DNA of 58,614 nt from Oscillospiraceae bacterium (GTDB lineage Bacteria > Bacillota > Clostridia > Oscillospirales > Acutalibacteraceae), in NCBI GenBank assembly GCA_902792905.1, contig CADBBH010000013.1, forward strand, positions 1-58,614, read 5' to 3'. The first letter of the stretch is position 1; every line of letters begins with the position of its first letter. Of the stretch, positions 34,430 through 43,378 are shown one piece after another. The position numbers and the translations under genes are program-made. A model generated the notes under the pieces. The model was given only the letters and a program-made list of their open reading frames with translations. It was not told the origin of the DNA and did not search any database.

Positions 34430-35710
34430 ATGAGAAAAGAAACAAAATGCATTGAGGGCGGCTATACTCCCAAAAACGGTGAATCGAGAATGATTCCGAT
34501 TATCCAGAGCACCACCTTCAAATATGATACGAGCGCCGATATGGGCAAGCTCTTTGACCTTGAGGCAGCAGGTTACTTCTATACCCGCCTTCAGAATCCG
34601 ACCAATGACCTGGTTGCGGCCAAACTGACGGAGCTCGAGGGCGGAGCGGCCGGTATGCTGACCTCGTCAGGTCAGGCGGCATCCTTCTTTTCGGTATTCA
34701 ATATTGCGACAGCGGGCGATCACGTCATCGCTTCAACTTCAATCTACGGCGGAACATTCAATCTTTTCAATGTGACGATGAAAAAGATGGGTATTGATTT
34801 TACCTTCATTGATCCCGAATGCTCCGATGAGGAACTTGAGGCGGCGTTCAGACCCAATACCAAGGCGGTCTTCGGCGAAACGATAGCAAACCCCGCGCTC
34901 ATCGTATTCGATATTGAGAGATTCGCCAAGGCGGCTCACGCACACGGCGTGCCGCTCATTATCGATAACACATTCGCAACTCCGATTAACTGCAGACCAA
35001 TCGAATGGGGCGCGGATATTGTCATTCACTCCACCACGAAATATCTCGACGGCCACGACGCGACGGTCGGCGGAGCAATTATCGATTCGGGCAACTTTGA
35101 CTGGATGGCGCACGCCGATAAATTCCCGGGTCTCTGCACTCCCGATGATTCATATCACGGCATAACCTACGCCGAGAAATTCGGCAAAGGGGCGTATATC
35201 ACAAAGGCGACAGCACAGCTTATGCGCGATATAGGCGCCATCCCCTCCCCGATGAACTGCTATATTCTCAATCTCGGCATCGAGTCCCTCGCGGTCAGGA
35301 TGAAGAGACACTGCGAAAACGCGCAGAAGGTTGCCGAATTCCTTCAGACAAACGAAAACGTCGCCTATGTAACCTACCCCGGTCTGCCCGGCGACAAATA
35401 CTATGAGCGCGCAAAGAAATATATGCCCGACGGCACCTGCGGAGTAATCTCCTTCGGAGTCAAGGGCGGCAGAAAAGCGGCGGAGGAAATGATGAAGCAT
35501 CTCAAGCTCGCAATCATCGCAACTCACGTTGCCGACGCTCACACCTGCGTGCTTCATCCCGCTTCGAGCACTCACAGGCAGATGACTGATGAAGAGCTTC
35601 TCGCCTGCGGCGTAAAGCCCGATCTTGTCCGCTTCTCGGTAGGCATCGAGAACGCAGACGATATAATTGAAGACCTTGCTCAGGCGCTTGAGGCCAGCAA
35701 AAACGCATAA
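34430..35710 (+). CDS. metY: O-acetylhomoserine sulfhydrylase, PLP-dependent
   Basis: About 426 aa. The ATG at 34430 follows GAGGTG; a GTG at 34421 is part of that ribosome site. Cys/Met metabolism PLP enzyme: cofactor motifs [24 protein letters not shown], and the PLP lysine in [16 protein letters not shown] near residue 204. The insert [13 protein letters not shown] before KFGKGAY is typical of the O-acetylhomoserine branch, which makes homocysteine or methionine precursors from sulfide or thiols. A close alternative is another member of the same family. It is followed after 32 bp by rubredoxin on the same message. Confidence 0.9.
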   Translation: MRKETKCIEGGYTPKNGESRMIPIIQSTTFKYDTSADMGKLFDLEAAGYFYTRLQNPTNDLVAAKLTELEGGAAGMLTSSGQAASFFSVFNIATAGDHVIASTSIYGGTFNLFNVTMKKMGIDFTFIDPECSDEELEAAFRPNTKAVFGETIANPALIVFDIERFAKAAHAHGVPLIIDNTFATPINCRPIEWGADIVIHSTTKYLDGHDATVGGAIIDSGNFDWMAHADKFPGLCTPDDSYHGITYAEKFGKGAYITKATAQLMRDIGAIPSPMNCYILNLGIESLAVRMKRHCENAQKVAEFLQTNENVAYVTYPGLPGDKYYERAKKYMPDGTCGVISFGVKGGRKAAEEMMKHLKLAIIATHVADAHTCVLHPASSTHRQMTDEELLACGVKPDLVRFSVGIENADDIIEDLAQALEASKNA

Positions 35711-35742
35711 ATAATATTTTACATAACGAAAGGAGAAACACC

Positions 35743-35898
35743 ATGAAATACGAATGCCCCTGCGGCTATATCTATGATCCGGCAGTCGGCGATCCCGACG
35801 GCGGAATCGCTCCCGGTACCGCTTTTGAGGATATCCCCGAGGATTGGGTTTGCCCGATATGCGGACTTGACAAGTCGGCGTTCACACCGGCAGAATAA
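35743..35898 (+). CDS. Rubredoxin with CxC in place of the first CxxC
   Basis: A 51-aa electron carrier with one iron. Visible motifs: [36 protein letters not shown]. The second knuckle is normal (Cys37 and Cys40). The first is Cys5-Pro-Cys7 rather than Cys-x-x-Cys; one residue is missing and no other Cys is present to replace it. An AAAGGAGA site precedes the ATG. It probably accepts electrons in oxygen or peroxide defence or feeds the neighbouring sulfur enzyme, but no partner is identified here. Confidence 0.9.
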   Translation: MKYECPCGYIYDPAVGDPDGGIAPGTAFEDIPEDWVCPICGLDKSAFTPAE

Positions 35899-35910
35899 GC
35901 GAATATGAAG

Positions 35911-35946
35911 AGGCCTCCGTCCATAAGGGCGGAGGCCTTTGTTTTC
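35911..35946 (+). terminator. Terminator after rubredoxin
   Basis: Stem AGGCCTCCG...CGGAGGCCT followed by TTGTTTT. On the minus strand it can also end the convergent gene at 35952. Confidence 0.85.
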
Positions 35947-35951
35947 GGGAA

Positions 35952-37232
35952 CTATTCCGTTTTCAGAACAGCTGTTTTGGTATTATCCTTTGTAAGAATC
36001 GGGTCGGAGGCGGATACTTCCTTTATTACCACCCAGCTTGCCATATCGCAGGTGCGCACCTCGGGAATATATCTCGTAATATAAATCTCGTTGGCGTTGG
36101 AATTGATTTTGACATCCGTGTAGTAATCCGAGCCGCTGCTCTCGTCGGTGAATACGACCACAAGCGCCTTATCCTTAAAGAATTTGTCGTTGTACTTTTT
36201 ATTGAAAAGCTCTTTTGCGTTATTTGAATCATAACTGTCCGCATTCATATCCGCAGAAAGCGACTCATACTGGGCTCTGTTTCTGATAAACACGACCTGC
36301 GGATAATCGGCTGATGAATTCCACGAAATACGGATGAAATGAAACGAGTCATCGGGCGCTTTTGTATGGCGGATCGGTTCGGTTGATTTCATTGTGGGTT
36401 TAACTGTGGGCTGTTCCGATATGCTGTATTTTCTTATCAGCGAATTGATTGCTTCCCTGTCGCTTTTATTCAGCACGATGCTCTTCTCGGCGTTTGTCTT
36501 TTTGACAACGCTGTCCGTAACAATTCCGGATGATGAATCATAATAAAGCACGGAGTTTCCGATCGTTATTTCATAATCCGGGATATTGTCATAAGGGTCT
36601 GTCTTGAACTTATATCTTCCGATTATTTCGTTTACGGTTCCCGCGTCTTTATCATAAGAGAGCTGCGTCTTTTTGGGTATAATGTATTGCTTGCATTCGT
36701 TTGTGCTTTTGAAATAAACCGCGCTGTCTTCAAACATAACGGTCGTTTCTTTTTCCGTTATCCGCTCCGTTGTTTTGCTCTCTTTTTCAACATCAACTAT
36801 TTTTCCGATTTTATTATCCTTTTCTTTTGAATAATCGGGAACATATTCGACCCGGACCGCCTCGCTTGTTTTAAGATTTTCATCTGACGGAATTTCAATA
36901 ATTTCGCCTGGGGAAATTATGCCGTCGCCTTCAACCACCTCAACCGAGGCGCCGTTTTCAGCAGCATCAACGATAACGCCGCTGACCTCGCTGACGGCGG
37001 GATCAATCGCCATACCTTCCCAGATCTCGTCAACGGATTTCAGACTGTGAGGAAACTTATACACTTCCTTTTCGGTAAACATAAGATTCTTATAATAAGG
37101 TCTGTTCCATTTCACTATCTTATACGCTACGGCATTGTAGCTTTTTGTTCCGTCTGCATAGGCCTTCGGAATCGGAACGAATAGCCCGATAATCAGCAGC
37201 GCTATGGCTGAAATAATGATTTTTTTCTTCAT
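35952..37232 (-). CDS. Secreted protein of unknown function
   Basis: 426 aa. A signal peptide (MKKKIIISAIALLIIGLFVP, cut after about residue 26) is followed by a beta-rich, charged region with no domain I can name. A Thr/Pro linker (about 285-300, TVKPTMKSTEPIRHTKAP) leads to a C-terminal part (about 300-426; NRAQYESLSADMN, FFKDKALVVVFTDESSGSDYYTDV) that resembles PrcB-like or protease-complex domains in shape; this is a weak comparison. It lies about 50 bp after the putative anti-sigma gene in the same direction and is probably part of that sigma operon. Confidence 0.75.
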   Translation of the reverse strand: MKKKIIISAIALLIIGLFVPIPKAYADGTKSYNAVAYKIVKWNRPYYKNLMFTEKEVYKFPHSLKSVDEIWEGMAIDPAVSEVSGVIVDAAENGASVEVVEGDGIISPGEIIEIPSDENLKTSEAVRVEYVPDYSKEKDNKIGKIVDVEKESKTTERITEKETTVMFEDSAVYFKSTNECKQYIIPKKTQLSYDKDAGTVNEIIGRYKFKTDPYDNIPDYEITIGNSVLYYDSSSGIVTDSVVKKTNAEKSIVLNKSDREAINSLIRKYSISEQPTVKPTMKSTEPIRHTKAPDDSFHFIRISWNSSADYPQVVFIRNRAQYESLSADMNADSYDSNNAKELFNKKYNDKFFKDKALVVVFTDESSGSDYYTDVKINSNANEIYITRYIPEVRTCDMASWVVIKEVSASDPILTKDNTKTAVLKTE

Positions 37233-37281
37233 TCTGTCCTCCTGTACGGTGTTACGGGTGTAAGCTTAGGGTTTAACAAGC

Positions 37282-38166
37282 TTATTCGTAAACGGCGGAT
37301 GCAGATGTATATGCGACCGTATACTCTTCTCTGTCATAAGGCGCGGAAACAGACGGAGAGGACGCGCCGATAACATACTCTCTGACCGGAGAATAATCGG
37401 CCTTCGGGTTTATTACAACATAATAGTGATTAGTGGTCAGCGCGTCGCCCTTATCATTGAATTTAAGGCAGACCGCCACATCGTCGGAAACGCCTTTGAT
37501 ATAATACACATCTGCCGAGAGGGTTTCTCTCTGTGTCTTGTTCTCGCTGACGGCGCCGAATCCTTCCCAGTATCCGGTAACGGTTACCGACCCGGCTTTT
37601 TCACCGACCTTGCCTTGTTCAATAACCCTGCCGGGACAGTAATCTTTATATTTGCCGCTGTTGATAACGTAGGTATATTTCATTGAAACGACCGTTTCCG
37701 CGAGTACCGTTGTGCTGGCGGCCGGCCTTACCGTTGCCTCGTCCGAATCGACCGCGGTCTCCGCTTTTACACCGCCCGGATTTTTCGTCTTTTCTTCTTT
37801 TGCCCCGATATTGACAGTTGTCTCTTCGCCGGATTCCTTATCAGCTTTTTTGATGCTTTCGCCTGCCGTTTCGGGATGCGAAAGAGTAACGGCATAGGAA
37901 GAGTCATCCTCAATCGTATAGTAGAAAATTTCGCCGTTTTCATCTGTCTGCGAAACTGTTGCGGCAGCTGTTTCCGTATCCTTCCGTTCATTGCTTTGCG
38001 CAACAATGGAATTGCCCTTCGCTTTGACTATGGCGAATACGCTGAACGCGACGCAGGCGAGGGCGAACGAGCCCACTGCCGTATTCTTGATTTTCTCTTT
38101 CCTTCTGCGCATAAAGCTGTCACGCTCGGCCATCACGCGCTCGAAGGTTTCATCATAAGTTTTCAT
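37282..38166 (-). CDS. Single-pass membrane protein, putative anti-sigma partner
   Basis: About 294 aa. The start at 38166 (MKTYDETFERVMAERD) has AAAGGATGG about 10 nt upstream and overlaps the end of the sigma gene by 14 bp, so the two are translationally coupled. A basic cytoplasmic N-terminus of about 30 residues (MRRRKEKIK) is followed by one membrane helix (about 30-47, SFALACVAFSVFAIV), a Thr/Glu/Lys-rich linker and an extracellular domain of about 130 residues. Placement right behind an ECF sigma gene with a short cytoplasmic part fits an anti-sigma regulator, but no ZAS motif is present. The role is inferred from context. Confidence 0.7.
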   Translation of the reverse strand: MKTYDETFERVMAERDSFMRRRKEKIKNTAVGSFALACVAFSVFAIVKAKGNSIVAQSNERKDTETAAATVSQTDENGEIFYYTIEDDSSYAVTLSHPETAGESIKKADKESGEETTVNIGAKEEKTKNPGGVKAETAVDSDEATVRPAASTTVLAETVVSMKYTYVINSGKYKDYCPGRVIEQGKVGEKAGSVTVTGYWEGFGAVSENKTQRETLSADVYYIKGVSDDVAVCLKFNDKGDALTTNHYYVVINPKADYSPVREYVIGASSPSVSAPYDREEYTVAYTSASAVYE

Positions 38167-38707
38167 ATTTAAAACCATCCTTTTCCAGTTGCGTTTTGAG
38201 AGCTTGCCTCGCCTTATATGCCAGATTTTCCGCGGCGTGAGTTTTTATGCCGATAACGGACGACGCGTCTTTCATACTCATTCCTTCAAAATATATGAGC
38301 CAGAGAATCTGCCTGTATTCCGCTTTCAGTTTATTCATTGAGCGGTGGACGGCGATATTGCGCTCATTTCTTATGACAATCTCTTCAAGTTCCTTCTCGT
38401 CTGCGGTGAGTTCGTAATCCTCAAGGGGCAGTGTTCCCCTCTTTGCCGCCCTGCGCAGATAATCTCTCGCGAGATTTCCGCCTATTGTATAGAGCCAGGT
38501 CCTGAACGAGGCTTTGCCGTTGTATCTCGGGCGCTTTGTCACAAGCTTTATGAAGGTATCCTCGGCTAAATCCTCCGCCTCGGTGATATTTGAAACAAAG
38601 GAATTGATATAGAGGATGAGTCCGTCGCGGTATTCTCTTATAATTTCGGCGAATGCATTGTCATCACCTGCAAGGAAACGGCGGTAGCTACCTGCACCGT
38701 TATCCAT
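38153..38707 (-). CDS. ECF-type RNA polymerase sigma factor
   Basis: 184 aa. Region 2 is about residues 15-85 (AEDLAEDTFIKLVTKRPRYN, FRTWLYTIGGNLARDYLRR) and region 4 is about 125-175 (LIYFEGMSMKDASSVIGIKTH). Length and layout are those of a stand-alone ECF sigma factor. It heads a leftward unit with the membrane protein and the secreted protein behind it, and probably controls a surface-stress regulon; the signal is unknown. Confidence 0.92.
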   Translation of the reverse strand: MDNGAGSYRRFLAGDDNAFAEIIREYRDGLILYINSFVSNITEAEDLAEDTFIKLVTKRPRYNGKASFRTWLYTIGGNLARDYLRRAAKRGTLPLEDYELTADEKELEEIVIRNERNIAVHRSMNKLKAEYRQILWLIYFEGMSMKDASSVIGIKTHAAENLAYKARQALKTQLEKDGFKYENL

Positions 38708-38806
38708 AGACCTGCTCCTTTCCGAAACGGGTTTGCATTGAAGCCCCTTTCACTTATTATACGAAATCCGCGGAAAATCCTCACGGATATTTTTCGGCGC
38801 ATTTGA

Positions 38807-38835
38807 TTGACAAGAAATAATAATTGAATTATACT
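38807..38835 (+). promoter_or_regulatory. Promoter of the zinc-ribbon protein gene
   Basis: TTGACA (38807-38812), 17 bp, TATACT (38830-38835). Confidence 0.75.
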
Positions 38836-38886
38836 TATAATGTTATTGAAATTTATTTCCTTATATCACAAAGTGAGGTATGTATT

Positions 38887-39303
38887 ATGTTCTGTTCAAA
38901 ATGCGGTTCACAGATTCCCGAAGGCGCCGCCTTCTGCGTAAACTGCGGCCAGTCAGTCGCACCCGCGCCCGAGCGCTCTCAGCCCGAAGCGCAGCAGCCG
39001 CAATATCAGTATTCACAGCCGCAATATACTCAGCAGCCGCAGCCGCAATACAATCAGCCGCAGTATAATCAATACGGTTATCAGAATATGCCCGAGCAGG
39101 ATGCGCCGAACACGGGATTCGCGATTATCTCATTCTTTGTGCCGATAGTCGGTATCATTCTCTATTGCATCTGGAGAGATCAGCTGCCGCAGAAAGCAAA
39201 GAGCTGCCTTCACGGCGCTCTGGCTCAGATTATTATCTGTGCCGTTCTCACAATTTTCAGCATTGTATTCGCATTTCTTATTCCCGTATTAGGAATGATG
39301 TAA
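38887..39303 (+). CDS. Zinc-ribbon membrane protein with Gln/Tyr-rich linker
   Basis: 138 aa; the ATG at 38887 follows GAGGT. It opens with a zinc ribbon (MFCSKCGSQIPEGAAFCVNC, two CxxC pairs), then a low-complexity linker of PQY/QPQYN repeats (about 30-75), then two hydrophobic segments (FAIISFFVPIVGIILYCIW; AQIIICAVLTIFSIVFAFLI). Such zinc-ribbon/DUF4190-like membrane proteins are common in Firmicutes and have no settled function. It is followed after 19 bp by the COG1915 gene. Confidence 0.8.
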   Translation: MFCSKCGSQIPEGAAFCVNCGQSVAPAPERSQPEAQQPQYQYSQPQYTQQPQPQYNQPQYNQYGYQNMPEQDAPNTGFAIISFFVPIVGIILYCIWRDQLPQKAKSCLHGALAQIIICAVLTIFSIVFAFLIPVLGMM

Positions 39304-39322
39304 TATATCAAAGGTGAAGAAA

Positions 39323-40411
39323 ATGTCATTTCAGCTTGATAAATATACTGCGCCCGATTTTACGAAAGAAAAATTCGTAAACGCTCCCGAAGCAAAGCTT
39401 GTGCCTGTGCCGAAGGACGGAGTCGCTCCCGATAATTTCCACGCGATGAGCATTTTCCCCGAATACTTCAAAATAGACGGAAAATGGCTTCTCGCCGAGG
39501 AGAGCAGAATGGACTGCGTGCCCGTATTTGAGGACGGCAAAATCAAAGTCATCGAATTCCGACTGCTCAGAAAAGACCAGCGCGTAATCTGCGGCAGAAC
39601 CGAAAACTGCGAAGAGGGAATATTCGTCTGGACAGAGGGATTCGTAAGAGAAGACGAGAAAAGCGACGCTTTCGCGTTCCGTCAGGGGCATTCGAGAGAA
39701 AGCTCGTTTTCGCGCGATTACGATGAGCTATATGAAATCCTGAAGTACGACCGCGACCACGGCAAGATAGTCTGGGTAATGGGTCCGGCCTTCTCATTTG
39801 ACCACGATGCGCGCGACGCTTTTTCAAAGGTTGTCGCCGCCGGATATGTTCACACTGTGCTCGCAGGCAACGCCCTGGCAACGCACGACCTTGAGGGCGC
39901 TTATCTCAACACCGCGCTAGGCCAAAATATCTATACCCAGAAGAACCAGCCGAACGGCCATTACAATCATCTCGATACGATTAACAAGGTCCGTTGGCAC
40001 GGCTCGGTTGAAGAATTCATAAAAGCCGAGAATATAGACAACGGCATCATTTATAACTGCGAAAAATACGGAGTTCCCTATGTGCTCGCGGGTTCAATCC
40101 GCGATGACGGGCCGCTTCCGGGAGTTTACGGAAACGCTTACGAAGCGCAGGACGCGATGCGAAACTGCATCAGAGACGCAACCACGGTTATCTGTATGGC
40201 GACGATGCTCCATACGATTGCGGTCGGCAATATGACGCCTTCCTACAGAGTTCTGGCCGACGGCACGGTCAGAAAGGTTTATTTCTACTGCGTCGATATT
40301 TCCGAATTCATGGTGAATAAACTCACAGACCGCGGTTCGCTCTCATCAAAAGGAATCGTAACAAACGCGCAGGATTTCATAGTGAATATCGCAAACGGAC
40401 TGAAACTTTGA
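39323..40411 (+). CDS. COG1915/TIGR00300 protein, archaeal-type ornithine cyclodeaminase homologue
   Basis: About 362 aa; the ATG at 39323 has AAAGGTGA upstream. Matches to the family include KDGVAPDNFHAMSIFPEYFKI, GPAFSFDHDARDAF, HTVLAGNALATHDLEGAYLN, GVPYVLAGSIRDDGPLPG, EAQDAMRNCIRDA and ATMLHTIAVGNMTPSYRV. Some archaeal relatives convert ornithine to proline with NAD. The N-terminal LOR/SDH subdomain of about 100 residues found in archaeal members seems to be missing, as the protein begins close to the DGV motif. Activity is therefore uncertain. It sits behind the zinc-ribbon gene and ends at a terminator. Confidence 0.8.
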   Translation: MSFQLDKYTAPDFTKEKFVNAPEAKLVPVPKDGVAPDNFHAMSIFPEYFKIDGKWLLAEESRMDCVPVFEDGKIKVIEFRLLRKDQRVICGRTENCEEGIFVWTEGFVREDEKSDAFAFRQGHSRESSFSRDYDELYEILKYDRDHGKIVWVMGPAFSFDHDARDAFSKVVAAGYVHTVLAGNALATHDLEGAYLNTALGQNIYTQKNQPNGHYNHLDTINKVRWHGSVEEFIKAENIDNGIIYNCEKYGVPYVLAGSIRDDGPLPGVYGNAYEAQDAMRNCIRDATTVICMATMLHTIAVGNMTPSYRVLADGTVRKVYFYCVDISEFMVNKLTDRGSLSSKGIVTNAQDFIVNIANGLKL

Positions 40412-40424
40412 TAACAAAAGTCAA

Positions 40425-40466
40425 ACCCGCAGGGTCGAGCAGGACCTTGCGGGTATTTTTATTTTT
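40425..40466. terminator. Bidirectional terminator between convergent operons
   Basis: Stem ACCCGCAGGGTC-GAGCAG-GACCTTGCGGGT followed by ATTTTTATTTTT on the plus strand. It ends the COG1915 gene and probably, from the other side, the long phoH-to-phosphatase operon. Confidence 0.85.
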
Positions 40467-42090
40467 ACGGCTGAACGGGAACCGGCTGGCTCTCGTCAAA
40501 GGTTTCAATTGTAATATAGTTATTGCGCTTTGCGTATGCCCACTTCATATCGAATATCCCGCAGGCGGAATCTAGCGGAACATAAAGCTGACCTTCGTTC
40601 CCTCTGTAAACCTCCGCTTCAAGCTTAACATCGCCTTTATCGGTCTGAGCGATGTCGCTGCCTTCGGTGAAAACGGCGCTTTTGCCGTAAACGGAAACGG
40701 AAACTCTGCCCTTCTCCCTGCTGACTTCTCCGCCGATGAAGCCGACAAGCGTCGCGAACGGAACAAACCATATATCGTTCCTGCATTCGGGCGGAAGACG
40801 GAAGGCGCACAGCCCGAGATCGACACCCTTGTAGAACATCCTTGTTCTGCCGGGTCCGAATACGGGGGCGATTCTCAGCGGCTCTATCAAATCTCTGTCC
40901 TTGTCAATGACGCATTCGTCAACTATCCTGCCGTCATTGAGGGCGCTCGTGAATCTCGCAACATTCCCGTCAATTTCTATGATTGCATAGGCGGCAACCT
41001 TTTCCTCCTGCGGATAGAAAGCCGCGTGCCAGACCTTATCGCAGGTCTTGGTGCCAGGCGGATTGTAGTTGCTGTTGCCGAGCTGATAATGAACCGTTCC
41101 CTCGCTCGGGCGGTCAAAAAGCTGCTCATCCTTTATCGGATAAGTGCGCGAGAAATTATGCTCGTGGCCGCTGAAAAGCACATCCATTTTTTCGATGGCT
41201 TCTCTCATCATCGGGAAGCCGTCGTCGTTCGACAGATTCGGGCCCGCGTAATACATCGGGAAATGATAGGCGCCGAATTTCCAGGTCTTATCGGAAGCGT
41301 CGATGTCCCTGCTCGCCCATTCATTGACAAGCTCGGGTTCATTGACACCGAAAACATTGAAATGGGCGTTGCCGTAATCAAACGAATAATTCTCGGTCTG
41401 CCAGCCCTCGGGACCGTTTTTCGGATATGAGTATTCGAGCTGGGTGTTAAAAAACTCCGCGGGCTCTGCGTAATATCTGTTTACCTCCTCGGGGAAGTAA
41501 ATTTCAAAACCGCGGTTATCGTGATTGCCGCAGGTCATCATATAGGGCAGATGCTCAATTATACCGCGCATTCCCTCAAACATCGCGTTCCACTGAATTT
41601 CATGCTGGCCGTTATTGGTATTGTCGCCGGCGGTCAGGATGAATTTCACATCGGGATGCTCCGCGAGCACCTTCTTGAGAAATTCATTGAGCATAGAATA
41701 ATCGGGATTATAGTGATCGTCATCCTTCTGATGATCCGCAATCGCGAGGAATTTGAAATGGGTAAGGTTCTCTTCCTGAGTGTCAAAATAAAACTCTTCG
41801 CTGCGAATATCATCATTGCCGCAGGTGTAGTAATATCTCGTTCCGCTTTTGAGATTCTCTGCCTTCGCGAAATGAATATTTGAGGTGTTTATGTCACTTT
41901 TGAACACCTTTGTAACCGCGTCGGCCCTGAATTTTTCGCCACCGCGCTCATAGAATTCAAGATAACCGTTTTCAACATCGGCGCTTGTGCGCCAGGTGAC
42001 TGTCATCGTGTATCTCGGGTCTCCGTTTATGCTGAGCATAATATGATCGGGCTCAGGCTTTGCCAGTCTGTAATTCGGCACTCTCTCCAT
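40465..42090 (-). CDS. Purple-acid-phosphatase-like metallophosphoesterase
   Basis: 541 aa. A fibronectin-like N-terminal domain (about 1-105) precedes the calcineurin-type phosphoesterase (about 110-360) with metal motifs ADHQ, AGDNTN, GNHDNRG, AYHFPMY and SGHEHN. The last 100 residues look like a copper-amine-oxidase N-type domain (FVPFATLVGFIGGEV, QLYVPLDSACGIFDM), normally found outside cells. Yet there is no signal peptide, since the protein starts MERVPNYRLAKPEPDHIMLS. It follows the GH27 gene by one base. Substrate unknown. Confidence 0.85.
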   Translation of the reverse strand: MERVPNYRLAKPEPDHIMLSINGDPRYTMTVTWRTSADVENGYLEFYERGGEKFRADAVTKVFKSDINTSNIHFAKAENLKSGTRYYYTCGNDDIRSEEFYFDTQEENLTHFKFLAIADHQKDDDHYNPDYSMLNEFLKKVLAEHPDVKFILTAGDNTNNGQHEIQWNAMFEGMRGIIEHLPYMMTCGNHDNRGFEIYFPEEVNRYYAEPAEFFNTQLEYSYPKNGPEGWQTENYSFDYGNAHFNVFGVNEPELVNEWASRDIDASDKTWKFGAYHFPMYYAGPNLSNDDGFPMMREAIEKMDVLFSGHEHNFSRTYPIKDEQLFDRPSEGTVHYQLGNSNYNPPGTKTCDKVWHAAFYPQEEKVAAYAIIEIDGNVARFTSALNDGRIVDECVIDKDRDLIEPLRIAPVFGPGRTRMFYKGVDLGLCAFRLPPECRNDIWFVPFATLVGFIGGEVSREKGRVSVSVYGKSAVFTEGSDIAQTDKGDVKLEAEVYRGNEGQLYVPLDSACGIFDMKWAYAKRNNYITIETFDESQPVPVQP

Positions 42091-42091
42091 T

Positions 42092-43369
42092 TTATTTCTC
42101 CAATCTGAAAAGTCTCACGCCGTGGACTCCCGCAACGGCGAAGCCGTCATAATCAATATATTCTCTCTGCCAGATGTCATAAACCTTCGCGCCGCCGGCG
42201 TCGAATTCGATTTTGCGCTCTTCGTCCGACGTATTGAAAAGCGCGGCATAGCGGCAGTTTTCGCCCTGCGATTCCCAGATAATTTCTCCCTTGCCTCCGG
42301 TTTCGTCTCTGCGTGTCTGACGGGCGCCGGATGACGTTTTGAGCATTGTTATAAGGTCGGGATTCGTAAGAAGCGAAAGGGTGAACTCATCGTTATCGCG
42401 CATTTCCGCGCCTATCATAAGGGGAGAGCGGAAAATGCACCATAAGCTCAGCATTGTCTGCTGCTCGTTATGAGTGAAATTCGTCCATCTTCCCTCTTTG
42501 AGGTCCGCCGCCGTGATACAGATATGGCCTATCGGGAGCATATCGCAGTCAGGCCACGCGCCGGGCTCAACATAATCCTGCCAGGCAAGGCAGCGGTCAA
42601 ACATATCGTGAAGGCGCTCCCACTTATCCCAGAAATCGCCTGTTATGCGCCACATGTTCGCGTTCGCCGCGAGATGCGCGTGCTTATCAAGAACAGCCGG
42701 ACCGGGCGAGAGGGAGAGCACCATATCCCTGCCGCAGTTGTCGATTGCTTTGCGGAGCATCTCGATTTCCTTCTCGGCAGAATAGAGATTATCGGGTCTT
42801 CCCTCGGTGATGCAGATATCGTCGCATTTTATGTAGTCCACGCCCCATGAGGCATAGAGCTCAAATATCGAATCATAGTATTCCTGCGCACCCTTCGCGT
42901 CGGGAATAACGCCGTACATATCCGGATTCCATGAGCAGACAGACCATCCGTGCGCGATATCCCTCGCGGTGACACCTTCGCATTTTATCGGGCAGTTTGC
43001 GTGAACCGCCTGACGCGGAATTCCGCGCATGATATGAATGCCGAATTTAAGACCGAGCGAATGGACATAATCGGCTATCGGTCCGAAACCTTTGCCGCCC
43101 GCTGATGAGGGAAAGCGGTTTTCGGCGGGGATTAACCGGGAATACTCATCCATACAGAGAGGATAATAGTAATGGTAACCAAAACCGTCGGCGGTGGGCT
43201 CGGACCACTGAATGTCGCAGACAACATATTCCCAACCGTATTCCTTCAGGTATTTCGCCATATATTCCGCATTGCCGCGCAGCTGCTCTTCATTGACGGA
43301 ATCGCCGTAGCAGTCCCAGCTGTTCCAGCCCATCGGAGGAGTAGTGGCAAATCTTTTGTGATCTTTCAT
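42092..43369 (-). CDS. GH27 alpha-galactosidase-like glycoside hydrolase
   Basis: 425 aa, TIM barrel from the start (TPPMGWNSWDCYGDSVNEEQ), with GLKFGIHIMRG, WGVDYIKCDD (catalytic nucleophile Asp), and GAWPDCDMLPIG. It ends in the usual beta-sandwich of about 80 residues. It would remove terminal alpha-galactose or related sugars. Without a signal peptide it acts inside, on imported oligosaccharides. It lies 9 bp after rlmA-like and 1 bp before the phosphoesterase. Confidence 0.88.
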   Translation of the reverse strand: MKDHKRFATTPPMGWNSWDCYGDSVNEEQLRGNAEYMAKYLKEYGWEYVVCDIQWSEPTADGFGYHYYYPLCMDEYSRLIPAENRFPSSAGGKGFGPIADYVHSLGLKFGIHIMRGIPRQAVHANCPIKCEGVTARDIAHGWSVCSWNPDMYGVIPDAKGAQEYYDSIFELYASWGVDYIKCDDICITEGRPDNLYSAEKEIEMLRKAIDNCGRDMVLSLSPGPAVLDKHAHLAANANMWRITGDFWDKWERLHDMFDRCLAWQDYVEPGAWPDCDMLPIGHICITAADLKEGRWTNFTHNEQQTMLSLWCIFRSPLMIGAEMRDNDEFTLSLLTNPDLITMLKTSSGARQTRRDETGGKGEIIWESQGENCRYAALFNTSDEERKIEFDAGGAKVYDIWQREYIDYDGFAVAGVHGVRLFRLEK

Positions 43370-43378
43370 TTCTTCACC

